A stretch of DNA of 64,000 nucleotides from Oceanibaculum nanhaiense (GTDB lineage Bacteria; Pseudomonadota; Alphaproteobacteria; Oceanibaculales; Oceanibaculaceae): the NCBI RefSeq assembly GCF_002148795.1, contig NZ_MPOB01000003.1, positions 310,001 through 374,000 on the forward strand. The letters are read 5' to 3'. The notes under the pieces are model-generated. The model saw nothing but the letters and a program-made list of their open reading frames with translations. It was not told the origin of the DNA and did no database searches. Position numbers and translations under genes: made by a program. Shown piece by piece: positions 35,509 to 43,928 of this stretch (position 1 is its first letter; each line of letters starts with the position of its first letter).

Positions 35509-35524
35509 GAATTGTATCCAATTC
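35509..35524. promoter_or_regulatory. Inverted repeat GAATTG-TATC-CAATTC upstream of doxX-dioxygenase pair
   Basis: Perfect six-base arms with a four-base centre, 86 bases before the DoxX start, in AT-rich surroundings where a promoter is expected. A candidate operator; no regulator gene is adjacent, so the binding protein is unknown. Confidence 0.45.
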
Positions 35525-35609
35525 GAAAAAGCGTATCTTCATCCCCAACGGCGGCCGGACGGCAACTCAGCCGGGCCGGCCACACGATCCAAACACGGAG
35601 GGATGAGAG

Positions 35610-36062
35610 ATGATGACAGCAACCCAAAATACCCAACCCAATACCCAAAACGTCGCTTATGCGGCGCTTGTGACCCGGCTGTCGCTGGGCGTGATGTATC
35701 TGGCCCATGGCCTGCTGAAACTGCTGGTCTTCACCCCGGCCGGTACGGTGGGGTTCTTCGAGTCGATTGGCCTGCCCGGCTTCCTCGCCTACCTGACCAT
35801 CCTGGCGGAGGTCGGCGGCGGGCTGTTGCTGATCGCCGGCATCGGCACGCGGCTGGTCTCGGCGGCGCTGATCCCGGCCCTGCTGGGCGCCCTATTCCTG
35901 GTGCATGCCGACAAGGGCTGGCTGTTCTCCGCCCCCGGCGGCGGCTGGGAGTACCCGGCCTTCCTGATCGCGACCTCGGTGGTGGCGGTTCTGCTGGGCA
36001 ACGGCGCCTATGCGCTGGCCGACCGGCTGCCGGTGCTGCGCGAGACGAAGCTGGCGTCATAA
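35610..36062 (+). CDS. DoxX-family inner-membrane protein
   Basis: 150 residues with a GGAGGGATGAGAG ribosome-binding region before two successive ATGs. There are four hydrophobic segments: ALVTRLSLGVMYLAHGLLKL, GLPGFLAYLTILAEVGGGLL, LIPALLGALFLVHADKG and AFLIATSVVAVLLGNGAYAL. The LxxGxxxxxHGxxKL pattern in the first helix and the AEVGGGLLLIAG segment mark the DoxX/DoxD family, linked in various bacteria to redox or detoxification complexes. It is followed 60 bases later by an extradiol dioxygenase-fold gene, a pairing seen in quinone or electrophile stress loci. Exact function unknown. Confidence 0.9.
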   Translation: MMTATQNTQPNTQNVAYAALVTRLSLGVMYLAHGLLKLLVFTPAGTVGFFESIGLPGFLAYLTILAEVGGGLLLIAGIGTRLVSAALIPALLGALFLVHADKGWLFSAPGGGWEYPAFLIATSVVAVLLGNGAYALADRLPVLRETKLAS

Positions 36063-36122
36063 CCGAAACTGGCGGGGGCTGCCTGGAAACGGGCCGCCCC
36101 TGCCGCTTCAAGGAAAACCGCC

Positions 36123-36899
36123 ATGACCATGCCCACGCTCTTCGTCTCGCACGGCTCACCCATGCTGGCGATCCAGGACGGGCCGGCGCACCGTTTCCTG
36201 AAGGGCTACGGCGCCACGCTCAGCAAGCCGGCGGCGATCCTGTCCGTCTCCGCCCATTGGGAGGCGGCACAGCCGACCGTCTCCACCGCCGGGCGTCCGG
36301 CCACCATCCATGATTTCAGCCGATTCCCGCAGGCACTGTTCGATATCGACTATCCCGCCCCCGGCGCACCGGACCTCGCCGCAAAGGCCGCCGGCCTGCT
36401 GCGCGCGGCGGGCCATGAGGCAACGACCGATGCCGGGCACGGCCTCGATCATGGCAGCTGGGTACCGCTGTCGCTGATGTACCCGGCGGCGGACGTGCCG
36501 GTCTTCCAGCTTTCCGTGCAGACCTGCTACGGCCCGGCGCACCATCTGGCGCTGGGGCAGGCACTGCGCCCGCTGCGCGAGGAGAATGTGCTGATCTTCG
36601 GATCGGGCAGCCTGACGCACAATCTGCGCGCCTTCTTCACGCAAGATGGCAGCGGCGCGACGCCGGGCTGGGTGGCGGACTTCGCTGACTGGACGGAACG
36701 CGCCATCGCGGAGGGCCGCACCGATGACCTGCTCGCCTACCGCGAGACCGCCCCATACGCCGTGCAGAACCACCCGACGGACGAGCATTTCCTGCCGCTG
36801 TTCGCCGCACTGGGCGCGGGCAGCGACGGCAAGGGAAAGCGCGTCCACCACAGCATCGATGGCGGCGTGCTGGCGATGGACATGTACCGCTTCGACTAG
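36123..36899 (+). CDS. Class III extradiol dioxygenase, DODA/YgiD type
   Basis: 258 residues of the LigB superfamily. Metal-site histidines are H10 in FVSHGSPML, H45 in SVSAHWEAAQ and a further catalytic His in GLDHGSWVPLSLMYP (H110). GSGSLTHNLRAF and QNHPTDEHFLPLFAALG complete the DODA signature. Plant and bacterial relatives cleave 4,5-extradiol bonds of DOPA-like catechols; the bacterial substrate is usually unknown. It is probably co-transcribed with the DoxX gene. It overlaps the convergent sulfatase gene by four bases at its 3' end. Confidence 0.92.
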   Translation: MTMPTLFVSHGSPMLAIQDGPAHRFLKGYGATLSKPAAILSVSAHWEAAQPTVSTAGRPATIHDFSRFPQALFDIDYPAPGAPDLAAKAAGLLRAAGHEATTDAGHGLDHGSWVPLSLMYPAADVPVFQLSVQTCYGPAHHLALGQALRPLREENVLIFGSGSLTHNLRAFFTQDGSGATPGWVADFADWTERAIAEGRTDDLLAYRETAPYAVQNHPTDEHFLPLFAALGAGSDGKGKRVHHSIDGGVLAMDMYRFD

Positions 36900-38431
36900 C
36901 GCCCCCGCACCACCCCGCCGGGGCCGAGCATGAGGTTGGCGAGCGCGCCATATTCATGCTCCATCCGCCAGGACAGCAGGCGCTGCGCGCACTCCAGCAT
37001 CACACCGGCATAGGCCGGATCATTGGCCAGATTGCGGGTCTCCTGCGGATCGTCGCGCATGTCGAACAGCAGTGGCGGTAGCGCGGTGAAATGCACATAT
37101 TTCCAGCGCTCCCCGCGCATCGCTATCAGCGTGCAATGGTCGGCCTTCAGCCCCAGCGGTTCCTGCAGCACCGGCAGGCGGGCGTCGCGGAAATCGAACA
37201 GGAAGCAGGCGGCGTCGCGCCAGTCCTCGGGAGCCGGCTGCCCCTCCAGAAAGCCGGTCAGCGGGCGGCCGTCGCACTGGTCCGGCACCTCGAGGCCGAG
37301 CACCTCCAGCACGGTCGGCATCACATCCACCGATTCGGTGAAGTCGGTCACCTGCCGCCCGCCCGGCATTCCCGGCGCGCGGACAATCAGCGGGATGTGG
37401 AAGGCCCCATCGAACCAGCCCTGCTTGCCGAGCAGGAAATGATCGCCCAGCATCTCGCCATGATCGCTGGTGAGGATGACCAGCGTGTCATCCCACAGGC
37501 CTTCACGCTTCAGGAAGCCGAACAGCCGGCCCAGATTGTCGTCCACCTCGCTCAACAGCGCGTAATAGGTGGCGCGGAGTTGGCGCATGTCGCGCGCGCT
37601 CATCTCGGCGGCCAATCCTACCCCATGCTGGAAGAAGGCCGATTGCGGGATCGCCTCCAGCATCGCCTTCAGCAGCGGATGCTGGGCCTTGTCCTCCGCG
37701 ATGTCGCCGCACAGCGGCGGCGGCACCGCGTCCGGATCGTACATCGCATGATAGGGTTCCGGCGCGATGAAGGGCGGGTGCGGGCGCAGGTAGGAGAGGT
37801 GGACGAAGAAGGGTTCCGCCCCCTGCATCGACAGATGCTCGATGACGCGGTCGGTCAGCCAGTGGGTTTCGCTGTCCTCCGCCCTGAAGCGGGCCGGCGC
37901 GAAGGTCGGGCCCTTATCGGGCGTGACCGCCGCCGGGTCAGGCCGGTAGATCGCATAACCCGGCCCCGGCACGGCGTAGCCCTTTACCTTCAGGCTGGCG
38001 AGCCAGGGCTTCGAATCCTCGGCCATGCGCACCCCCACCGTGAAGCCGGGCAGCACCCCCTCATAGGTTTCCAGCCGGGGATCGCCGGGTGGCAGCTCAC
38101 GCGGATCGGCGGCACTGTCGGTATAGCCGAACAGCACCGGGTCATAGCCGGCCTTGCGTGCCTCCAGCGCGATGTTGGTGAAGCGCGCCTCCAGCGGCGT
38201 GCCGTTGCGGATCGAGCGGTGATTGTGCGGATAGAGGCCAGTCAGCAGGCTGGCGCGCGACGGGCCGCAGGGCGAGGCATTGGCGTAATGCCGGCGGAAG
38301 AAGGTGCCCTCCACCGCCAGCGCATCGATGTTGGGCGTGCGCACCAGCGGATGGCCCGCCGCGCCCACAGTGTCGCCGCGCCACTGGTCGGCGGTGATCA
38401 GCAGAATGTTGCGCGGTTTCGTCACGGCCAT
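36896..38431 (-). CDS. Formylglycine-dependent sulfatase / phosphonate monoester hydrolase
   Basis: 511 residues from the ATG at 38431 behind GAGGGGGGA; an upstream start at 38461 lacks a ribosome-binding site. The alkaline-phosphatase-superfamily metal site begins at ITADQWRGD (D15). The nucleophile motif is CGPSRASLLTG with C55-x-P-x-R, which must be oxidised to formylglycine. LTSDHGEMLGDHFLLGKQGW supplies further ligands. YLRPHPPFIAPEPYHAMY and HFTALPPLLFDMRDDPQE closely resemble rhizobial phosphonate monoester hydrolase/phosphodiesterase, so that activity is favoured over a simple arylsulfatase. No signal peptide is present, so it is cytosolic. No formylglycine-generating enzyme gene is in the window. 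Confidence 0.92.
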   Translation of the reverse strand: MAVTKPRNILLITADQWRGDTVGAAGHPLVRTPNIDALAVEGTFFRRHYANASPCGPSRASLLTGLYPHNHRSIRNGTPLEARFTNIALEARKAGYDPVLFGYTDSAADPRELPPGDPRLETYEGVLPGFTVGVRMAEDSKPWLASLKVKGYAVPGPGYAIYRPDPAAVTPDKGPTFAPARFRAEDSETHWLTDRVIEHLSMQGAEPFFVHLSYLRPHPPFIAPEPYHAMYDPDAVPPPLCGDIAEDKAQHPLLKAMLEAIPQSAFFQHGVGLAAEMSARDMRQLRATYYALLSEVDDNLGRLFGFLKREGLWDDTLVILTSDHGEMLGDHFLLGKQGWFDGAFHIPLIVRAPGMPGGRQVTDFTESVDVMPTVLEVLGLEVPDQCDGRPLTGFLEGQPAPEDWRDAACFLFDFRDARLPVLQEPLGLKADHCTLIAMRGERWKYVHFTALPPLLFDMRDDPQETRNLANDPAYAGVMLECAQRLLSWRMEHEYGALANLMLGPGGVVRGR

Positions 38432-38591
38432 GAAGTCCCCCCTCTTGCGGCGGCCCATCATCGCCTACGCGGCGCCGCCGTCCAGCGGATTTCAATGATG
38501 GTTCCGCGACAGTTGCGGGCGGCCCTTGCCCTGCCCAAAATTCGTCGCAGTTAGACATTTAACATCAGGCGAACAGACAGGAGGGAGAGAC

Positions 38592-38984
38592 ATGAAACCT
38601 GAGCCCATCGCGCTGCGTCCCCTGGCCCGCCGGCTGATGCTGATGCTGGGTCTGGCCGCCCTTGCGGCTTTCGCGCTGCATCAAAACGCCAACGCGCATC
38701 ATGGCTGGAGCAGCTACGATTCCGCGAAGCTCGTCACGTTGACCGGGACAATCAAGTCCGCCAGCTACGACAACCCGCACGGCACGCTCGACATGACCGC
38801 CGAGGGCAAGGAGTGGAATGTCATCCTTGCTCCGCCGTTCCGCATGGACAGCCGTGGCCTCGAACGCGGCATGCTGACCGAGGGCAAGGAAGTGACAGTC
38901 GAGGGCTATCAGAACCGCCGCGATCCTCAGGAGCTGCGCGCTGAACGCATCACCGTGGACGGCAAGACGGTCGAACTGCGCTGA
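38592..38984 (+). CDS. DUF6152 exported protein
   Basis: 130 residues. The first 36 form a signal peptide (RRLMLMLGLAALAAFALHQN, cleavage after ANA). The mature domain runs HHGWSSYDSAKLVTLTGTI, YDNPHGTLDM, EWNVILAPPFRMDSRGLERG and a C-terminal ELRAERITVDGKTVELR. This is a small beta-rich periplasmic family of unknown function. The start follows GAGGGAGAGAC. Its stop overlaps the next start (TGATG), so it is translationally coupled to the four-helix membrane protein that follows; the two probably work together. Confidence 0.82.
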   Translation: MKPEPIALRPLARRLMLMLGLAALAAFALHQNANAHHGWSSYDSAKLVTLTGTIKSASYDNPHGTLDMTAEGKEWNVILAPPFRMDSRGLERGMLTEGKEVTVEGYQNRRDPQELRAERITVDGKTVELR

Positions 38985-39481
38985 TGCCCCCCGATTCGCA
39001 GGGGCCCGCCCTTCTGCACTGGCTGCAGGATGGCGCCATCGGCCGCGCCATGCGGGAAAGCCTGTGGCTGTTCCCGGCGGTGGAGATCGTCCATATCCTG
39101 GGCTTTGCCCTGCTGATCGGCACCATCGTCGCGCTGGATTTTCGCCTCCTGGGCTGGCGCATGGCGGCAATGCCCGTGGCACAGCTGGCCAGCCTCACCC
39201 TGCCGCTTTCCATTGCCGGCTTCGCGCTGGCGCTGCCCAGCGGCCTGCTGCTGCTGACGACGGAGGCCGCGCATGTTGGCGTGAACCCTGCCTTTCTTGT
39301 GAAGATAGGGCTGATCTTCCTTGCCGGCCTGAACGCGCTGCTGCTGCATCGCGGCGCGTGGCGCAGTGTCGCCGCCTGGCCAACGGACGCCCCGCCGCCG
39401 GGCGCCAGGCTGGCGGCCATCGCCTCGCTGTTCCTGTGGCTTGGCGTGCTGATCGCCGGCCGGATGATCGCCTATCTGTAA
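38984..39481 (+). CDS. DUF6644 inner-membrane protein
   Basis: 165 residues with about four helices: LFPAVEIVHILGFALLIGTI, LASLTLPLSIAGFALALPSG, FLVKIGLIFLAGLNALLLH and AIASLFLWLGVLIAGRMIAYL (the last shown here slightly split, starting at AAIA). Histidine in the first helix (EIVHILGF) and in LNALLLHRG could bind haem or metal, as in related cytochrome-b-like membrane proteins, but that is inference. It is coupled to the DUF6152 gene by a start-stop overlap; DUF6152 and DUF6644 genes form a recurrent pair. Function unknown. Confidence 0.78.
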   Translation: MPPDSQGPALLHWLQDGAIGRAMRESLWLFPAVEIVHILGFALLIGTIVALDFRLLGWRMAAMPVAQLASLTLPLSIAGFALALPSGLLLLTTEAAHVGVNPAFLVKIGLIFLAGLNALLLHRGAWRSVAAWPTDAPPPGARLAAIASLFLWLGVLIAGRMIAYL

Positions 39482-39569
39482 GTCTGGCCGGAAACGGATT
39501 CGTCTAGGTTTTCCAGCACTTTCTGATATGCTTGCGTAGCAGGGCCAACCTCGGCTCGGGAGAGTTCGG

Positions 39570-39953
39570 ATGCCGAAGATCACACGGGTCAATATCGGTG
39601 AGAAGGTCGATCACCTGATGTCACGCGACATGCTGGACAAGGACGCTCGTATAAAGCTGATCCGCTTCATGGAAGGCATCGAGATGTCGGTCTTCGCGGC
39701 CAACCGCGAGGTCATCCACAAGAAGGTGCAGAACCTCAATCAGCAGAACTTCCTGCGGCTGGCAACCCGCGTGGCGGAGCTGCGGGCCGACTATCTGGCC
39801 AAGGCGCTGACCTTCGCCGGCGGCGCCGGCCGGCCGAACGCCACGGAAATCCAGGAGCTGCGCCAGGCACGCGAAGCCTATGAGGAACTGATGCGCGCCT
39901 TCGAGGCGATGGAACGCGCCATTGAGCGCGGCTATACCGACATCGCAAGCTAG
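39570..39953 (+). CDS. Unknown small helical protein; paralogue of the 19305-19901 C-terminal domain
   Basis: 127 residues, soluble, no signal or membrane segment and no cysteine. The start follows GGGAGAG. It is almost wholly helical and charged, with likely amphipathic helices DARIKLIRFMEGIEMSVFAA, VIHKKVQNLNQQNFLRLATR, VAELRADYLAKALTFAGGAG, then IQELRQAREAYEELMRAFEA. The stretch from FLRLATRV to the end aligns with the C-terminal half of the 19305-19901 product (LR.DYLAK.L, Gly-rich turn, E...R.AYEE). It lies 11 bases from the convergent stop of the tandem PAS_5 gene. Function not recognised. Confidence 0.75.
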   Translation: MPKITRVNIGEKVDHLMSRDMLDKDARIKLIRFMEGIEMSVFAANREVIHKKVQNLNQQNFLRLATRVAELRADYLAKALTFAGGAGRPNATEIQELRQAREAYEELMRAFEAMERAIERGYTDIAS

Positions 39954-39964
39954 GACACCGGTCC

Positions 39965-40987
39965 CTAGCCCCGGAATTCCACGAAAATCAGAACGCGGTT
40001 CACGTTCTCTCCATCATCGGAGAGCGGCAGCAGGATTTCCTGGAACATCCGCATCTTTGGGTTCTCGCCAGCATAGTCCGAGCGGCCGAAGCGCGGCAAC
40101 TTCCCGTACACGACGGTCGCCAGCGTATCGAAGATAGTGTTGCCGGGCTTCTTCTCGTCGAATTCCCGGAAACTGCGGCCTTTCAGCCCCTTGCGCCCGA
40201 ACTTGCCGACATGCTCGCCGATCAGCCGGTAGCGGAAATCGAGCGGCTCGGCTTCCACGTCCAGCACCAGCGCATGGGGCAACAGCTTCGGGATATCGAT
40301 CGCATCGATATCGGTGAATCGCGGCATCCGGCGGTCCCCGCGAATCTGGTCCCAATAGGCGAAGCCCTCGTCCAGGACGCTGGAAGTGAAGCGCGGCAGG
40401 TTCACCGGCGCGTTAAGGTTGGACAGGCTGGAATCGCTGACTGCGACCGGTTCGACATGGTCGTATTTCGCCACCGTCAGCACATAGGCGACCTGCCCCA
40501 CCTCGTCGCAGAGCGGCAGCACGAGCGCCTCGTAACTGGTGCAGGTGACATTGTCCCACTTCGCGGTATTGCGGATGCGGTAGGGCAGCTTGCGCTCGAC
40601 GCAGAAACGCATGCGCTGACTGGTCTCCTCCGCGCCCTTCACCTCGTCGAGATAGCGCCCGCGCAGCTCGATACCGATATGCCGGGTGACCAGTTCGCCG
40701 ACCGTGCGCACCTTCAGGCGTATCGACTCTCCTCGCTCCACCTCAATCAGATAGAGCCAGGGCAGCAGCCGGCGCGGCAGCGTCGAGAAATCGAGGTCGA
40801 GGTAATGCGCATCGCCATCGGGGCGGCGCAACCGCTTCCAATATTCGAAAAGCATCTTCAGGTCCGGATCGATGGCCATCGCCGGATCGGCAATCACAAT
40901 GCCCTCGCCTTTCAATGAATCATAGACGCGCAACATCGTGTCCGATCCTGTCGGTCCCAGATTTCCAGGTACATATTTCATGGTCAT
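39965..40987 (-). CDS. Tandem PAS_5-type sensor protein
   Basis: 340 residues containing two copies of the same PAS-like domain. Copy one is about residues 45-180 (FEYWKRLRRPDGDAHYLDLD, LPRRLLPWLYLIEVE, TVGELVTRHIGIELRGRYLD). Copy two is about 205-340 (FAYWDQIRGDRRMPRFTDID, IPKLLPHALVLDVEA, FRYRLIGEHVGKFGRKGLKG). No kinase, cyclase or DNA-binding output domain is attached. Both align with the single-domain protein at 28736-29293. It probably senses a small ligand or redox state and acts through a partner. Divergent from phzF-like gene, with about 160 bases between starts. Confidence 0.8.
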   Translation of the reverse strand: MTMKYVPGNLGPTGSDTMLRVYDSLKGEGIVIADPAMAIDPDLKMLFEYWKRLRRPDGDAHYLDLDFSTLPRRLLPWLYLIEVERGESIRLKVRTVGELVTRHIGIELRGRYLDEVKGAEETSQRMRFCVERKLPYRIRNTAKWDNVTCTSYEALVLPLCDEVGQVAYVLTVAKYDHVEPVAVSDSSLSNLNAPVNLPRFTSSVLDEGFAYWDQIRGDRRMPRFTDIDAIDIPKLLPHALVLDVEAEPLDFRYRLIGEHVGKFGRKGLKGRSFREFDEKKPGNTIFDTLATVVYGKLPRFGRSDYAGENPKMRMFQEILLPLSDDGENVNRVLIFVEFRG

Positions 40988-41146
40988 GCGATTTCTATCG
41001 GCTGCCTGCGCTCTAGTTTCACGCGGGCACGCTTAAAATTGCGTTAACCGGCACGTTCAGGAGAAATGTCGCCGTGACAAGCTCTTGCTTGAGGTTTCGC
41101 CATTCCGTGCCTAGCCTCCCGTCGAGCATCAACCGGGAGATCAGCC

Positions 41147-42055
41147 ATGGCCAAGCCGCGCCGCTATACCATCCTCGATGTTTTCGCCGACCGCCCGCTG
41201 GCCGGCAATCCGCTGGCCGTGGTGCTGGACGCGGACGGGCTGGACGACGCCGCGATGCAGGCCATCGCCAGAGAATTCAACCTGTCGGAAACGGTGTTCG
41301 TGCTGCCGCCGGCGGATGAGCGCCACCGCGCCGCCGTCCGCATCTTCACGCCGGGGCGGGAACTGCCTTTTGCCGGCCATCCGACGGTCGGCACGGCGGT
41401 ACTGCTGGCGCTGCTGGACAAGGCGAAAGGCGCCAGCGCCGAGGCCTTCGGGCTTGAGGAGAAGATCGGCATCGTGCCCTGCGTGGCGGAACCGAAGGGC
41501 GCGCGGCTGGGCCGGGCGCGCTTCCGCCTGCCGCGCCTGCCGCAAATCTGGGGTGAGGGTGTGAGCGTGGATAAGGCCGCCCGTGCGCTGGGGCTGACGC
41601 CCGCCGAGATCGGCTTCGGTCGGCATCTGCCCAGCCGCCATTCCGCCGGCGTCGCTTTCGACCTGGTGCCGGTCGCCTCGCTGGATGCCATCGGGCGCGC
41701 CCGACCGACCGCCGCCTTCATGGAAGCGTTCGGCGACAGCGACCATCCGGCCGCCTATGTCTATACCGCCGAGACGGTGGAGGCGGGCTCGCGCTTTCAT
41801 GCCCGCATGTTCGCGCCCGGCATGGGGATATCCGAGGATCCGGCGACCGGCTCCGCCGCCGCCGCCTTCTCCGGCGCGCTGATGCAGTTCGAGAAGCTGG
41901 GCGACGGCACGCACGATTTCGTCATCGAGCAGGGCTACGAGATGGGCCGCCCCAGCCTGATCGCCCTGCAACTGGTCATCGAGCAGGGTGCACTTGCCTT
42001 CGCCGAGATCGGCGGCGACGCGGTGATCGTCGCCGAGGGCACGCTTTACGCCTGA
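41147..42055 (+). CDS. PhzF-family isomerase/epimerase-fold protein
   Basis: 302 residues, with start behind GGGAGATCA. The diaminopimelate-epimerase-like two-domain fold is marked by YTILDVFADRPLAGNPLAVV, FNLSETVFVLPP with the catalytic acid E48, and VRIFTPGRELPFAGHPTVGT. The late FAPGMGISEDPATGSAAAAF is the second-domain signature. PhzF itself isomerises a phenazine precursor, but there are no other phenazine genes here, so this is a general member of unknown substrate. Its 3' end overlaps the convergent MaoC gene by ten bases. Confidence 0.93.
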   Translation: MAKPRRYTILDVFADRPLAGNPLAVVLDADGLDDAAMQAIAREFNLSETVFVLPPADERHRAAVRIFTPGRELPFAGHPTVGTAVLLALLDKAKGASAEAFGLEEKIGIVPCVAEPKGARLGRARFRLPRLPQIWGEGVSVDKAARALGLTPAEIGFGRHLPSRHSAGVAFDLVPVASLDAIGRARPTAAFMEAFGDSDHPAAYVYTAETVEAGSRFHARMFAPGMGISEDPATGSAAAAFSGALMQFEKLGDGTHDFVIEQGYEMGRPSLIALQLVIEQGALAFAEIGGDAVIVAEGTLYA

Positions 42056-42543
42056 GTATCCGGGGCCTGACGCTTGCGCACGAGGTATCGGTGCTGCCCG
42101 TCCAGCACCAGCTCCCGGCGCTGGTTGTGGATGGTCGAGCGCATGGCGATGACGCCCGTCGTACGCTGCGGCGTCAGTTCCGCGATCTCCAGCGCCGGAT
42201 AGAGCGTGTCGCCGAGGAACACCGGCTTCAGAAAGCGTGAGGACTGATCCAGGAAAGCGATCAGCGACTGCGACACCTCATGCGGGAAGCGCCCCGCCCC
42301 CGCCGCCGTGAAGCACACCACCTGCAGCCCGTGCGCCAGCATGCCGGGCAGCCCGTGCGCACGGCAATATTCCACATCGTAATGAATCGGGTGATTGTCG
42401 CCGGACACGGTCTGGAAGGCGGCGAAGTTGGATTCCGTGACCGTACGGCTGGGCAGGCAATAACGCTCCCCCACATGGAAATCCTCGAACCAGCGCAGTT
42501 CGGCGACCTGATGCGCGGCGGGATCGAACTCGGTGTCGGTCAT
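42046..42543 (-). CDS. MaoC-type hot-dog dehydratase
   Basis: 165 residues forming a single hot-dog domain. The (R)-hydratase motif is TVSGDNHPIHYD, with D49 and H54 as the catalytic pair. LPGMLAHGLQVVCFTA forms the central helix, and FLKPVFLGDTLYPALEIAEL the following strands. It would hydrate or dehydrate an enoyl-CoA. Its start overlaps the stop of the CaiB/BaiF CoA-transferase gene by four bases, so the pair probably activates and then processes the same acid as its CoA thioester. Such pairs occur in mesaconyl/itaconyl-like catabolic routes, but the substrate here is not established. Confidence 0.92.
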   Translation of the reverse strand: MTDTEFDPAAHQVAELRWFEDFHVGERYCLPSRTVTESNFAAFQTVSGDNHPIHYDVEYCRAHGLPGMLAHGLQVVCFTAAGAGRFPHEVSQSLIAFLDQSSRFLKPVFLGDTLYPALEIAELTPQRTTGVIAMRSTIHNQRRELVLDGQHRYLVRKRQAPDTQA

Positions 42544-43751
42544 GCCGGCTCCTCCTCTTTATTCACTATGCCGACATGGCCAGCCTCGGCCAGCGCCGCG
42601 ATGGCGGCCTCGTCATAGCCCAGCTCGCGCAATATCTCCGCGCTGTGCTGGCCCAGCAGCGGCGGCGTGCGGCTGGCCTGTCGCGCCTCCCCCGCGAAGC
42701 GCACCGGATAGCCGATATTGCGGATCGGCCCCAGCGCCGGATGATCGCTGTCCACTAGCAGGCCGCGTGCCGCCAGCTGCGGATGGTCCAGCGCCTGGTC
42801 CAGCGTGTGGATCGGCGCGCAGGGCAGGCCGGCCTCGGACAAGACGGCCAGCCAGTGCGCGGCGGGCTGCGCCCTCACCTTCTCCTGCACCAGCGCCACG
42901 GTGCGGGCAAAATTGCGCACCCGCGCCGCGTTCGTCGCAAAGTCGGGATGCGCGGCATAATCCTCCAGCCCCAGCAGCACGCAGAGCCGCCGCCACTGCC
43001 CATCATTGCCGACGCCGACCATCAGCGCGCCGTCCGACGCCGCGAACGCCTGATAGGGTGCAAGCGAGGGATGGCCGGTGCCCATACGCTCAGGCAGCGC
43101 GCCGGATCGCCAGTAATTCTGCGCCAGATAGCCCATCAGACCCATCGCGCTGTCGAGCAGGGAGACTTCGAGATACACCCCCTTGCCGGTCTTCTGCCGT
43201 TCCAGCAGGGCGGCCAGAACGCCGCTCAACGCATGCATGCCGGTGGCCTGATCGACCGGCGAGAAGCTGGCCCGGGCGTACGGCCCGTCCGGGTCGCCCA
43301 TGGTCGAGATCATGCCGGAGAAGGCCTGCAGCATGACGTCATAGCCCGGCGTTTTGCCCATCGGCCCGTCGCGGCCATAGCCGGAAATCTCGCAATAGAT
43401 CAGCCGCGGGTTCAGCGCCGACAGCGTCGCGTAATCGACGCCCAGCTTCGCCGCGGTGCCGCCGCCAAAGCCCTGCAGCACGATATCGGCGCGTTTCGCC
43501 AGATCGTGGACGATCTTCCGCCCTTCATCGCTCTTCAGGTCCAGGGCGATGCTGCGCTTGTTATGGTTGAAGGCGAGGAACAGCGCCGACTGGCCCTTCT
43601 CCTGCGGCGACCAGCCCCGCGTATCGTCGCCGCTGCCGACCGGCTCCACCTTCACCACCTCGGCCCCCAGATCGCCCAGATACTGGCCGCATAGCGGGCC
43701 AGCGATCACCTTGCTGAGGTCGAGGATTTTTATTCCTTCGAGCGGTTTCAT
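42540..43751 (-). CDS. CaiB/BaiF-family (class III) CoA-transferase
   Basis: 403 residues. Family marks include KPLEGIKILDLSKVIAGPLC, YLGDLGAEVVKVEP, FNHNKRSIALDLKSDEG, and the catalytic aspartate D167 in FSPVDQATGMHALSG, which carries the acyl during CoA transfer. SGYGRDGPMGKTPGYD is also typical. It moves CoA between carboxylic acids in the cytosol. The MaoC dehydratase gene follows with an ATGA overlap. It is divergent from the second ABC importer operon (244-base gap), leaving open that the importer supplies the acid or its precursor. Confidence 0.93.
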   Translation of the reverse strand: MKPLEGIKILDLSKVIAGPLCGQYLGDLGAEVVKVEPVGSGDDTRGWSPQEKGQSALFLAFNHNKRSIALDLKSDEGRKIVHDLAKRADIVLQGFGGGTAAKLGVDYATLSALNPRLIYCEISGYGRDGPMGKTPGYDVMLQAFSGMISTMGDPDGPYARASFSPVDQATGMHALSGVLAALLERQKTGKGVYLEVSLLDSAMGLMGYLAQNYWRSGALPERMGTGHPSLAPYQAFAASDGALMVGVGNDGQWRRLCVLLGLEDYAAHPDFATNAARVRNFARTVALVQEKVRAQPAAHWLAVLSEAGLPCAPIHTLDQALDHPQLAARGLLVDSDHPALGPIRNIGYPVRFAGEARQASRTPPLLGQHSAEILRELGYDEAAIAALAEAGHVGIVNKEEEPA

Positions 43752-43928
43752 CCCTTGCCTTTTCGTATTGTTGTTGCCGGTTCCGGCTTGCGTTCGTCAC
43801 AATCTGCCATGCCCGGCCGGTCAGGAAAATGAGCCAATATGTACTGGCATTCGCTGGCCGTGCCGACTAGTCTGCGCCGTGGGCCTGTTTTCAAGCCTTA
43901 CAACTTAAGGCGCCCGGACGCATCAAAA

